Below are positions 7,888 to 16,350 of a stretch of DNA of 64,000 nt, piece by piece. Each line of letters begins with the position of its first letter. The first letter of the stretch is position 1. The position numbers and the translations under genes were made by a program. The notes beneath the pieces were generated by a model. It worked only from the letters and a program-made list of their open reading frames with translations. It did not search any database and had not been told where the DNA came from. This DNA comes from Pseudosporangium ferrugineum (GTDB taxonomy: Bacteria > Actinomycetota > Actinomycetes > Mycobacteriales > Micromonosporaceae): contig NZ_PVZG01000004.1 in the NCBI RefSeq assembly GCF_003002065.1, positions 432,244 through 496,243 of the forward strand, given 5' to 3'.

Positions 7888-8571
7888 ATGCGACTCCGGC
7901 CGGCCGAGCGCGGCTACGGCCGTGTCCTGCTGCTCATCCTGGCCACGTACCTGCTGGCGCTGGTGCCCGGCGATCGGTGGTTCCCGGCGGTCCTGCTCGT
8001 TCTGCAGGCCGCCACCGTCTGGCAGGCGTTGCGGATGTCCGGCGCACGTCCAGCGGTCAGGGCCGTCGCCGCGGCCGTGGTGGCGCTCGCCCTGGCGGCG
8101 ACGGCGTCCGCCGTGCTCGCACCGGGGACCACGCTCATCGGGCTGACCTTCCTGACGGCCGGCGCGCTCTCCGTCATCGCGCCCGTCTCGATCGTCCGCG
8201 ACATCGGTGTCCATCGCCGGGTCGACCGGCAGACGATGCTCGGCGCGCTGGCTGCCTACCTGCTGATCGGCATGGCGTTCGGCTTCGCGTACGCCTGCCT
8301 CGGGGCACTGCAGACCGGCCCCCTGTTCGGCGACGCCGGGGACCCGGCGCTCCCCCAGTCACTGTTCTTCAGCTTCGTCACGCTCACCACCACCGGGTAC
8401 GGCGACCTCGTACCCGCAGCCAATCCCGCGCAGAGCCTCGCCGTGCTGGAAGCCCTGATCGGTCAGTTGTTCCTGGTGACCGCCGTGGCCAAGGTGGTGG
8501 AGAACTGGCGGCCACGCGGCTGGCAGCAGGACGGTGGGAAGTCCGGCGACGCCGCCGCCCCACCGCCCTGA
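7888..8571 (+). CDS. Two-pore-type potassium channel family protein
   Basis: 227 residues with about four N-terminal hydrophobic segments (residues 12-110), followed by a TM-pore-TM ion channel unit at about 125-210. The pore helix and selectivity filter read FSFVTLTTTGYGDLVP, the classic K+ filter TxGYGD. There is no cytoplasmic RCK/TrkA domain, so gating is not by a fused nucleotide sensor. The gene is third in the PPK2 operon. Roles in membrane potential or turgor control under stress are plausible but inferred. Confidence 0.85.
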   Translation: MRLRPAERGYGRVLLLILATYLLALVPGDRWFPAVLLVLQAATVWQALRMSGARPAVRAVAAAVVALALAATASAVLAPGTTLIGLTFLTAGALSVIAPVSIVRDIGVHRRVDRQTMLGALAAYLLIGMAFGFAYACLGALQTGPLFGDAGDPALPQSLFFSFVTLTTTGYGDLVPAANPAQSLAVLEALIGQLFLVTAVAKVVENWRPRGWQQDGGKSGDAAAPPP

Positions 8572-8578
8572 CCGGCAC

Positions 8579-10562
8579 TCACCGGCCCCGCCGCCGCCCC
8601 GGACCCGGTCGGTCGCCGAACCGCTCCAGCCACCGCACCAGCTGACGATGCACGGCGTCGGCGTCGCTCAGTTCGGCGTCCACCGGCCAGGCCGACGGAT
8701 GCACCAACAACGGACGATCCTGCCAGCCACCGAGCCCTCCGTGGCAGCCGATCAGGTCCTCGAACGCGGCGACCTCCTCGGTCACCGGGTCGTAGCTGCT
8801 GTTGACGACGATGTCCCCGACGTGTGGCAGGCCGTCGTACCGGAGCAGGTCGGCCGCCGCATACGGCCCGTACCCCGCCAGCGGGTCCTCGCCGTCGACC
8901 CTGCCGCTGACGAGCAGGCGCCGGCCGGCGCAGCCGAGCACCACCGGACCGAGGCGGCGCGATCTGACCAGGACCCAGCCGATGCCGCGATGGCGTACCA
9001 GGCCTCTGAGCAGCCGCGGGTGACGTTCCTGAATGTCTTCCATGGTCGCCCGGCCCGGAAATCGGTTCAGGTAGATCATCGCCAGGTTTCCCGAGGCCAC
9101 GACGACCACCTCGGATCCCGGTGCGGCGGGCGTCTCCCCCGGGGCCCGGCGACCCAGTTCGCCCGCCATGACGCCGATCCGCCCGGCATGCTCGTCGTTG
9201 CCGGTCCCGGCGACGGAAGGGCTCGCCGCGCCGGTGAGGCGCCGTACGACGTCCTCCACCGCATTGCCGTAGCGCTGAGCGAAGGTCGCACCCTGGCTCT
9301 GGCCGTGATCGGAGAGGAGGACGAATCGGTACGGACGCGGTGCCGCCAGCGCGACCGCCTCGAGGGTGGCCAGCACGTCGTCGATGCCCTCGAGTGCCGC
9401 CAGGGCCTCCGGCCGGGCAGGCCCGGCGTGGTGCGCGATCTCGTCGTAGTCGACGAAATCGCAGTAGACGGCCGGGGCTCCCCGCATGATGTGCTCGGCC
9501 ACGACCGCCAGGTTGAGGTTTCGCAGCAACACATTGGTCAGCCCACGGAGCACCGTGTACGAAGCGGTCCGCACGATACGCGGACGCACCCGGCGCAACC
9601 GCTGCCGCCGGGCCTGATGGAGTTCCTTGATGATCTCCGCGACGGTCAGGAACAACGACCTGGTCAACCCGAACGGGTCGAGGAGGTAGGCGCTGACGTA
9701 CCGCGCCGGACGCCCGGAGGCTCCCCGGGCTCCGATCGTGCTCATCGTCAGCAGACTGGTCGGCGCGTCTCCGGAGAACACGTTGCTGACGCTGACACCG
9801 CCGTCGGCCAGCAGCCCGCGCCCGTCGGAGAACCGGGCCTCGACCAGGGCGCTGTCCCGCGGATGATTGGTGACCAGGAGACGTCCGGATTCCTTCTCGT
9901 ACCACCGGAAGGCCGGCACCGCGGCGCTCGCGCCGTGCAGCAGCCCGGCCTGGCTGGCGGGAGTGGTGGCGGGCAGCTGGGCGTGCCACTCCACGAGGGT
10001 GTGGCTACCCGAGCTCAGCCATCTCGCCATCGTCGGGAGCGCGCCGCCGGCCAGTGCCCACCTGGCCAGCGGCGCCGAGAGCCCATCGATCTGGATCATC
10101 ACTACGCCCGGCACGTCGCTGGTCGCCGCGGCCCGCCGCAGGCGCCGGTTGACCCGGAGCAGGTGCCGGACGACCATCTCGGGCCGGCCGGCGGTGACGG
10201 CCCAGAGCCCGGCACTGACCAGGCCGGCGTACAGCCAGGAGGCCCAGAACGCGGCCCGGAAGCCGATGGACCTCCAGGCCCGGCGTCACCGATAGGGCAC
10301 CGTAGACGAGCACGGCCTGGCCCAGCAGCCAGCCGCCGAGCACACCGGCCCAGCCCGTGTAGGTCAGCAGAGCCGCCACGGCGGGGCGCAGGACCGCGCC
10401 GAGCAGGCCGAGCACCACCGCGGCGAGCAGCACCGCCCCGCTCTCGCCCACCGAGACCCCCGGCACGACGGCGATCGTGAGGGCCAGGGCGGCCCAGCAG
10501 AGCGGCACGACGATCGCCACCGTTGACGCCGTCGAGCCGCGCGGTGCGGGCGCCGCGTTCAC
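8579..10562 (-). pseudogene. Holin-like membrane / alkaline-phosphatase-type protein, frameshifted
   Basis: Two frames together encode one product of about 660 residues. The 5' part (GTG at 10562, overlapping the antiporter stop as GTGA) gives four hydrophobic helices of the phage-holin-4 type, ending SVTPGLE. The 3' part continues after a +1 shift near 10266-10293 as IGFRAAFWASWLYAGLV and then a phosphodiesterase/alkaline-phosphatase-superfamily domain (VMIQIDGL, CDFVDYDEIAHHAG, LSDHGQSQG). One extra base in the 1984-bp span breaks the frame. Downstream translation could restart at ATG 10177, giving a soluble 532-residue phosphatase domain. Sequencing error, true inactivation and programmed frameshift are all possible. 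Confidence 0.7.
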
Positions 10563-11839
10563 GGAGTTCCACCGCTCGTCACGGCAGCGCCGGAATCACG
10601 TCCGGGCAGCGAACGCCGCAAGCGGGCGGTCGCGGCGGGCTCGTGGACGGATGCCGGGCCGGCGGACCGGCTTGCCGCGCCGTACCGGGCGGCGAGCGGA
10701 CCGGCACTCACACCGTGCGCCACAACGCTCAGCAGGACAGTCAGCACGATGGCGGCCACAGCCGGGGCGGCACGCTCGTGCAGCTGCTCCAGCGCCAGCA
10801 ACGCGAAGACGACCGAGGCGAGCCCGCGGGGGCCGAACCATCCGGCGAACAGCACGGTACGGCCACCGAGGCCGGAGCCGATCAGGCTCAGCGCCACCGG
10901 GACCATCCGTACGACGGTCAGGCTCAGCACGGCGTACACCAGCATGGTCGCGTCGATCCCCCCGAGGAGGGCCGGCACCGCGTACACCCCGAAGAGCAGC
11001 CAGACCAGCAGGGACGCGAGTCCGGCTGTCTCGTCGATGTAGAACACCTCGCGCGGCCCGCGAGGGCCGGCGACATGGCCGAAGGCGATACCACCGGCGA
11101 AGGCCGCGACGAAACCGTTTCCGTGCCCGGCGACCGATGCGGCGTACGCGACCAGCGCCAACGCCAGCACGGCCGGCCCGGCGAAGCTGTCACCCGTCCA
11201 TCCGCGACGGCCCGCGGCACGCAACAGCCTTCCTCCCAGCGACCCGACGGCCGCGCCGATCAGCGCGCCGCCCGCCAGTTGCAGGGCAGCCGTCAGCACA
11301 CCCGCGTCCGCCTCTCCTCCGGTGGAGGCCGCACCCGCCAGGGCGACCATTACCACCGGGGTCACGATGCCGTCGTTCAGCCCGCTCTCCACGTTGAGGA
11401 TGCGCCGGATGCGGGCCGGTACCGCCGGATGGGTGATGACGACGGCGCCCAGCGCGGCATCCGTGGGTGCGAGCGCGGCGCCGATGAGCAGCGCGTACCA
11501 GGGCAGGACGACGCCCAGCAGCGCCCAGGCCAGAACGGAGCCGAGCACGACGGTCAGCGGCAGAGCGAGGCCGAGCAGCCGGCCGTACACGCCGGCATCG
11601 CCGCGCAACTCCCGCACCCCGACCCGGGCGGCGTCGGAGAACAACACCCAGGCGAGGGTGGCCTCGGTGAGGACCGTGATCCCGGCGGCGTCGACGTCGG
11701 CGTGCACGCTTCCGGCCAGCAGGGTGCCCAGGCCGACGAAGACCACCGGGGCGGTCAGGTCGGCGCGCTCGAGCCTCGCCGAGAACGCGCCCCAGGCGAA
11801 CACGAGCGCCGCTGTCAGTGCCAGAGCTGCCGAGGTCAC
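10559..11839 (-). CDS. CPA1-type cation/proton antiporter
   Basis: 426 residues, about 12 transmembrane helices. The sequence ALAPTDAALGAVV (about 127-139) and NVESGLNDGIVTPVVM are the two signature helices of NhaP/NHE antiporters, with the ion-binding Asp in ESGLNDG. It probably exchanges Na+ or K+ for H+. No cytoplasmic TrkA-like tail is present. The start is a GTG with a weak ribosome binding site, and a palindromic box lies 33 bp upstream. The stop overlaps the GTG of the downstream membrane phosphatase gene, so the two are translationally coupled. Confidence 0.85.
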   Translation of the reverse strand: MTSAALALTAALVFAWGAFSARLERADLTAPVVFVGLGTLLAGSVHADVDAAGITVLTEATLAWVLFSDAARVGVRELRGDAGVYGRLLGLALPLTVVLGSVLAWALLGVVLPWYALLIGAALAPTDAALGAVVITHPAVPARIRRILNVESGLNDGIVTPVVMVALAGAASTGGEADAGVLTAALQLAGGALIGAAVGSLGGRLLRAAGRRGWTGDSFAGPAVLALALVAYAASVAGHGNGFVAAFAGGIAFGHVAGPRGPREVFYIDETAGLASLLVWLLFGVYAVPALLGGIDATMLVYAVLSLTVVRMVPVALSLIGSGLGGRTVLFAGWFGPRGLASVVFALLALEQLHERAAPAVAAIVLTVLLSVVAHGVSAGPLAARYGAASRSAGPASVHEPAATARLRRSLPGRDSGAAVTSGGTP

Positions 11840-11872
11840 GACTCATCTCAGCGTGAGGGGGCGCGCAGGGGA

Positions 11873-11889
11873 TCGTCCGTGACGGATGA
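11873..11889. promoter_or_regulatory. 17-bp palindromic box upstream of antiporter
   Basis: TCGTCC-N5-GGATGA, 33 bp before the start at 11839; one base differs from consensus. Confidence 0.45.
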
Positions 11890-11934
11890 GCGCCGCGGGG
11901 AGCCGGCCGGTGGCCGTGGCCACCACGGCCGTGT

Positions 11935-11951
11935 TCACCCACACCGGAGGA
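11935..11951. promoter_or_regulatory. 17-bp palindromic box upstream of DUF6069 gene
   Basis: TCACCC-N5-GGAGGA, 71 bp before the start at 12023. Confidence 0.4.
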
Positions 11952-12022
11952 GGCAGCACGCCTCGTACGCCGACCATGCTGATCCGGGCGGCCGTCGTGC
12001 CGCATTGACGAGGAGGCATGCG

Positions 12023-12505
12023 ATGACGTCGAGTTACCAGTCCACGAGGCCCCCGCCGCGACCCGCGGTCGACGCGGGCCGGCTGTGGGCCGGCGGCGCG
12101 GCGACCGCCGTGGTGGCGGCGCTGATCGCCGTGGTCGGAGTCCTCGTGGGTCGCGGACTGTTCGGCGTGGAGGTGCTCGCCCCGCAGGGTGCCGGCGTAT
12201 GGGGCGGCGCCAGAACCGGGTGGTACGCCCTCGGAGCCGGCGTGCTCAGCCTGCTGGCCACGGGGCTGATGCACGTGCTGCTCCTGTTCACGCCGCGGCC
12301 CATGCTCTTCTTCGGCTGGGTCGTGGCGCTGGCGACGCTGACGGCGATGCTGGCTCCGTTCGTCACCGAGAACGACGTGGGCTCCCGGTTCTTCACCGCG
12401 GGCCTGAACTTCATCCTCGGCGTGGCCACCGGCTCCCTGATCGCCGGCTCCGCCCATGCGGCTGTGCGGGCTGCTGCTCTCCCGCGGGCGCCGCGCCCCT
12501 ACTGA
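12023..12505 (+). CDS. DUF6069 family membrane protein
   Basis: 160 residues with four transmembrane helices. The stretch RLWAGGAATAVVAALIAVVG and the following GVEVLAPQG are characteristic of DUF6069, an actinobacterial family of unknown function. Two ATGs are near a good AGGAGG site; the first (12018) meets a stop after two codons, so 12023 is the start. The next gene begins 9 bp after the stop, indicating an operon with the 468-residue membrane protein. Confidence 0.75.
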   Translation: MTSSYQSTRPPPRPAVDAGRLWAGGAATAVVAALIAVVGVLVGRGLFGVEVLAPQGAGVWGGARTGWYALGAGVLSLLATGLMHVLLLFTPRPMLFFGWVVALATLTAMLAPFVTENDVGSRFFTAGLNFILGVATGSLIAGSAHAAVRAAALPRAPRPY

Positions 12506-12514
12506 AGGGGAATC

Positions 12515-13921
12515 ATGGCCCTCGACGATCGGGTGTCCGAGGACAGCGAGCTGGTCCGGCTGCGCGCGGAGGTGTCCGCGCTCCAGAGCCGCCTGGACTC
12601 CCGGGTCCGCCGCGCCTCCGCGCTGGGCACCCTTCGCCGGTTCGCGTCCGCCCTGCTCATCGCTCTGACCGCGTTCTGCGTCGCCGCGAGCATGGTCGGG
12701 GTGTGGGCGGCCACCACCGTGCTCGACACCGACCGGTGGGTCGCCGCGGTGGCGCCGTTGCCGCAGGAACCGCAGGTCGCCGCGGCGGTCGCGGAATACA
12801 CCACCACCCAGCTGTTCCAGGCCGTCGATGTCGAGCAACGACTGCGGTCGGTCCTGCCGCCACGGGCGGCCTTCCTCGCCGGGCCGGTCGCCGGCGAGCT
12901 GCGCGACGCAGTGCGCTCGACGGTGTCGAAGGTCCTGCGCAGCGATCGCTTCGGGACCGTCTGGCAGGGGCTCAACCGCCGGGCGCATCAACGTGCCCTT
13001 GCGATCATCGACGGGAGCAGCACCGTCGTGACCGGATACGGTAACCGCGTCGAGATAGACCTGTTACCGCTGATCAACCAGGTCCTCCGGGAGCTCAGCA
13101 CCCAGCTTCCCGCGCTCTTCGGCAGGCAGCTCACCCTGCCCGATCTCAGCAGCGGCGCCGTCCCGGAAAACCTCCGGGTACGGGTACAGGAAGCCCTCGG
13201 AGTCCCGCTGCCGGCGAATTTCGCCCGGTTCACCGTGTACGACTCCGGGCAACTCCGGCGGGTCCAGCAGGCCGTGGCAGCGGCCAAGCGTGACCTCGCG
13301 CTCGCGGTGATCAGCACCTCCGTCCTGGCGGTGCTCGCGCTGCTGATCTCACCGGGACGCCGGCGCACGCTGCTGCAGCTCGGCCTCTGGCTGGTGATCG
13401 CCGCGGTGACGGTGACCGCCGCGCTGCGCGCCCTACGCGCCCAACTGCTGCTGGAGGTGTCACCAGGGGCGTACCGCGACGGTGTGGCGGCGGCCCTGAC
13501 CAGTGTCTTCGCGCCGCTCCGTACCCGTGGAGCGCAGATGCTGGTGATCGGTGCCGCGCTGGCCCTGACGATGTATCTGATCGGACCGGGCCGGGTGCCC
13601 ACCCGGTTACGCCGGCACCTCGCCGGCGGCCTGCGCGCGACGGGCCGCGGTCTTGCCGCCGGTAGCCGCGCCCTCGCGGCGCGGGGACCCGCATGGGCAG
13701 CCGGTCATCGGGATCCACTGCGTGTCGGCGGCGTCGTCGTGGCAGCCGTGGCGGCACTGCTCTTGACCAGCTGGGCCTGGATGTTCGGGATAGCGCTGGC
13801 CCTGGCGACCTACGAGGTGCTCATCACCGTGGCCGCCCGGCCGCGGCGCGCCGCCCCCGGATCACCGCAGCTGTCCGCCGGCGTCAGCTCGGCCGGCGCG
13901 GGCCGGGGGACGCCGGCGTGA
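12515..13921 (+). CDS. Large membrane protein with extracytoplasmic domain
   Basis: 468 residues, family not named with certainty. A short coiled-coil-like N-terminus (residues 10-33) leads to a helix at about 45-70 (LIALTAFCVAASMVGVWAA), then an extracytoplasmic region of about 190 residues with FTVYDSG near its end, then a cluster of four or five helices (270-355 and 400-445). This topology resembles an actinobacterial group of integral membrane proteins of unknown function. The tail is Ala/Gly/Ser-rich. It is in an operon with the DUF6069 gene. Confidence 0.7.
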   Translation: MALDDRVSEDSELVRLRAEVSALQSRLDSRVRRASALGTLRRFASALLIALTAFCVAASMVGVWAATTVLDTDRWVAAVAPLPQEPQVAAAVAEYTTTQLFQAVDVEQRLRSVLPPRAAFLAGPVAGELRDAVRSTVSKVLRSDRFGTVWQGLNRRAHQRALAIIDGSSTVVTGYGNRVEIDLLPLINQVLRELSTQLPALFGRQLTLPDLSSGAVPENLRVRVQEALGVPLPANFARFTVYDSGQLRRVQQAVAAAKRDLALAVISTSVLAVLALLISPGRRRTLLQLGLWLVIAAVTVTAALRALRAQLLLEVSPGAYRDGVAAALTSVFAPLRTRGAQMLVIGAALALTMYLIGPGRVPTRLRRHLAGGLRATGRGLAAGSRALAARGPAWAAGHRDPLRVGGVVVAAVAALLLTSWAWMFGIALALATYEVLITVAARPRRAAPGSPQLSAGVSSAGAGRGTPA

Positions 13922-14008
13922 GCAGGTCGCCGACCGGCTCCTCACGAGTCCGACGGGCAAGATCGGCGCACGAGGTCCGGGAGGCCACCGCGGCCGGCGA
14001 GCGCGAGC

Positions 14009-14175
14009 CTGCGTACGGCAATCATCGCGGCCCTGATCTGCAGCACCGTTCTGCTGTGCGTCGCCGGCCGGCGGATCGGCCGGCACGGCCGGCTCTCCCC
14101 CGCCGAGCAACTGCCGCAATGGTGGCCGGCCTCTTCGGCGTCTCGCTGATCCTGCTGAAGACCCTGCTGCACTGA
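14009..14175 (+). pseudogene. Possible broken two-helix membrane protein
   Basis: Two overlapping frames each give half of a plausible small membrane protein. One frame reads RTAIIAALICSTVLLCVAG then RLSPAEQLPQ and ends at a stop; the next frame over reads MVAGLFGVSLILLKTLLH and ends at 14175. A single missing base near 14110-14122 would join them into a two-helix protein. Neither half has a good start: the second frame can be traced back to a GTG at 13918 that overlaps the upstream stop, but its product is Arg-rich and unconvincing. This is tentative. Confidence 0.3.
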
Positions 14176-14186
14176 GCGCACCACCT

Positions 14187-14203
14187 TCACCCGCACGGGA
14201 TGA
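14187..14203. promoter_or_regulatory. 17-bp palindromic box upstream of DUF2231 gene
   Basis: TCACCC-N5-GGATGA, 68 bp before the start at 14272; a near-consensus copy. Confidence 0.5.
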
Positions 14204-14271
14204 GGTGCCCGGCGCGGCGTCGATCGACAGTGGTCCCACCCCACCTTCCGACCGGACCCGAGCGAGGCCGC

Positions 14272-14748
14272 ATGCAGAGCCGGCTCCATGTACGAGGCAA
14301 CGGTGTCGAGCCGGTCCTCCTGATGTTCCCGCTGGGACTGCTGGCGGTCGCGGTCCTTCTCGACCTCTTCCACGCGGCCGGCGGCCCGGACCTGCTCGGG
14401 ACGCTCGCCTACTGCACGGTAGCGGCCGGGCTGCTGAGCGGAAGCCTGAGCACGATCGTGGTGCGGCTCGACCATCTGGCCACCGGACGCTCGGGACCCG
14501 CGCGGCCCGCGACGATCCGCTTCCTGCTCGACGGCGGTGTGCTGCTCGGCTTCGCCGTCATTCTGCTGCTCCGCATGCGTACGCCCGAACGTACTGCCGG
14601 TCCCGGGTTGCTGCTGCTCGAACTCGCCGGGCTCGGCATGGCGGGCGCCGGGACCCTCATCGGCGCGGCGCTGCCGGGGCCGGGGCCGGCGCGGACGAGC
14701 GCGGAGACCGTACGGCTGGCGCAGATCCTCGGAGAGGATCACGACTGA
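14272..14748 (+). CDS. DUF2231-type membrane protein
   Basis: 158 residues with four helices. The order FPLGLLAVAVLLDLFH, a second helix with YCTVAAGLLSG, RLDHL in the loop, then LLDGGVLLGFAVILLL fits DUF2231, a family predicted to be membrane-bound and sometimes linked to heme or redox proteins. The start at 14272 was chosen because the upstream in-frame sequence is Pro/Arg-rich and unlike the family. Two small genes follow within 12 bp and by ATGA overlap, giving a three-gene unit under the box at 14187. Confidence 0.7.
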   Translation: MQSRLHVRGNGVEPVLLMFPLGLLAVAVLLDLFHAAGGPDLLGTLAYCTVAAGLLSGSLSTIVVRLDHLATGRSGPARPATIRFLLDGGVLLGFAVILLLRMRTPERTAGPGLLLLELAGLGMAGAGTLIGAALPGPGPARTSAETVRLAQILGEDHD

Positions 14749-14760
14749 AGGGATGAACCG

Positions 14761-15000
14761 ATGTCCACCAACCGCAGCACTGCCCGCCGGCGTCTCGTGG
14801 CGGCCTCCGAGGTCCTGCGCGGCCGTCCACCCCGGTTCGACTACGGCCTGCTGATCGTGATGCCGTTCCTCGCGGCGGCGGGCGGCGTCCTGATCTCCCT
14901 GGCCCTCGAGAACGCCCTCGAGAAGCGTCGTACGCCCCGTGCCGGCGACACGCCCTCCGGCGCGGCCCTCGACCGCGCGCCGACCGGGAGCGGGAGATGA
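14761..15000 (+). CDS. Small single-helix membrane protein
   Basis: 79 residues: a basic N-terminus (about 1-25), one transmembrane helix (YGLLIVMPFLAAAGGVLIS, about 28-46) and a polar C-terminal tail. GAAGGGATGAACCG precedes the ATG. The stop overlaps the ATG of the DUF1269 gene by four bases (ATGA). No family is recognised; its place between DUF2231 and DUF1269 genes suggests a membrane stress role. Confidence 0.6.
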   Translation: MSTNRSTARRRLVAASEVLRGRPPRFDYGLLIVMPFLAAAGGVLISLALENALEKRRTPRAGDTPSGAALDRAPTGSGR

Positions 15001-15482
15001 CGACGTTCACGGTATGGAAGTTCGATGATCCGCAGGGCGCGGATCGCGCCGTGGCCGTCCTGCGCGACGCCGCGGCGGAGCACCTGGTCCGGATCGATGA
15101 CCACGCGGTGGTCCGATGGTCCACCGGCGCGGCCCGGCCTACCGTCGACCGCGGGCACAGGGCCAGGCACAGCGCCGGCCGGGGGACTCTCTGGGGGCTA
15201 CTGATCGGCACGTTGTTCCTCGTACCGCTCGCCGGAGGCGTCGCCGGCGCGGCGATCGGCACGGCCCGTGCGGCGATGAACGACGCCGGCATCACCGACG
15301 ACCAGCTCGAACGGATCCGCACGGAGGTCACCGAGGGCACCTCCGCGCTCTTCCTGGTCACGGAGGAGGGGGATCTGGACCGGCTCGGTGAACGCTTCCC
15401 CGCATCGCACAGCCGGCTGATCGCGACGAACCTCACCGAGGCGGAGCGGGAGATCCTGTACGAGGCCTTCGGCGGACGATGA
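14997..15482 (+). CDS. DUF1269 family membrane protein (second copy)
   Basis: 161 residues with the same plan as the protein at 774-1313: an N-terminal alpha/beta part (FTVWKFDDPQGADRAVAVL), a Gly-rich hydrophobic hairpin (GTLWGLLIGTLFLVPLAGGV, about 62-81) and a C-terminal TSALFLVTEEGDLDRL segment. Translation is coupled to the gene before it. The last 50 bp overlap the convergent YihY/BrkB gene. Function is unknown for the family. Confidence 0.8.
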   Translation: MTTFTVWKFDDPQGADRAVAVLRDAAAEHLVRIDDHAVVRWSTGAARPTVDRGHRARHSAGRGTLWGLLIGTLFLVPLAGGVAGAAIGTARAAMNDAGITDDQLERIRTEVTEGTSALFLVTEEGDLDRLGERFPASHSRLIATNLTEAEREILYEAFGGR

Positions 15483-16350
15483 GCCGCCCGGTTCGGGGGA
15501 TGCCGGCCGGCCCCCGGGCGAGGCGGCCGGCGAGGCTGTCGTCCCGCGCCACGACCTGGCCCAGTACGGCGGTCATGAGCAGACAGAACGCCATCACATA
15601 GAGCCAGCCGATGTACGTGAACGCCAGCCCGATGGTGCCGTACCGGTCATCACTGGCCCGCAGCGCGCGCGGTAGGTATACCGCCCCCGTCGGGCGCACG
15701 GCGAGCATGACGAGGGCAAAGGCCACGCCACCGGGCACCAGCGGGCGGATCGGCACGGCACGGTGCATCAGCACGGCGGGCAGCAGAACGCCGGCGGCGA
15801 CGTCGGCCGGCAGCAGCAGGACGGCCGACCAGAGGCCGGGCCGGGGCAGGCCGGACGTGAACGCACCGGACAATCGCGTGCCGATCAGCAGCGCGACCAG
15901 TACCAGGACCGCGAACAGCCAGCGCCACGCAGCTCGCGGACCCCGCGGCAACCGCGGTACTTCCCAGACGCTGCCGTAGGCGCGGGCGAGCGCGCGGGCC
16001 ACCCCGGTCGATGACAGCAGGATCACGACGATGCCCGCCACGCCGAACGCGCTCAACCCGCGATCGGTCAGCGTCTCGTCGAGCAGGTGCTGCGACGACG
16101 CCGGCAATCGGGCCAGGGACGCGAACCGCTCGACCTGCTTCGCGCCGAGGACGACGCCGACCATGATGAGAAGGGGGAAGAGCGAGGTGAAGGCCTGGGC
16201 GGCGAGCGTCATCGCGCGATCGAAGATCTGGACCCGGATCATCTCGGACGCGGTCCGCAGGAGAATGCGGCCGGCGGAACAGCGGGCGATCCGGGTCGCC
16301 GCCCGCACCACCCGGTGACCAGGGCTCGGGTGGCGCGGCCACCGTTTCAC
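15433..16350 (-). CDS. YihY/BrkB family inner-membrane protein
   Basis: 305 residues with six helices of the YihY/virulence factor BrkB family (formerly misassigned as RNase BN). Recognisable parts are LAAQAFTSLFPLLIMVGVV at about 38-56, VWEVPRLPRGPRAAWRWL, and LAFTYIGWLYVMAFCLLM near the end. The transported or bound substrate is unknown. The GTG at 16350 overlaps the stop of the AI-2E-type transporter (GTGA), so the two are coupled. Confidence 0.8.
   Translation of the reverse strand: MKRWPRHPSPGHRVVRAATRIARCSAGRILLRTASEMIRVQIFDRAMTLAAQAFTSLFPLLIMVGVVLGAKQVERFASLARLPASSQHLLDETLTDRGLSAFGVAGIVVILLSSTGVARALARAYGSVWEVPRLPRGPRAAWRWLFAVLVLVALLIGTRLSGAFTSGLPRPGLWSAVLLLPADVAAGVLLPAVLMHRAVPIRPLVPGGVAFALVMLAVRPTGAVYLPRALRASDDRYGTIGLAFTYIGWLYVMAFCLLMTAVLGQVVARDDSLAGRLARGPAGIPRTGRLIVRRRPRTGSPAPPR

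Noticed and set aside
10523..12505. Open frame of about 660 codons on the + strand
   Set aside because: Only its last 160 codons (12023 onward) are real. The rest is antisense to the antiporter gene and is Arg/Gly-rich without family features.
13918..14175. GTG-started gene overlapping the 468-residue membrane protein
   Set aside because: The overlap is tempting, but the product is Arg-rich and only its last 18 residues look like a helix; a frame-broken gene is more likely.
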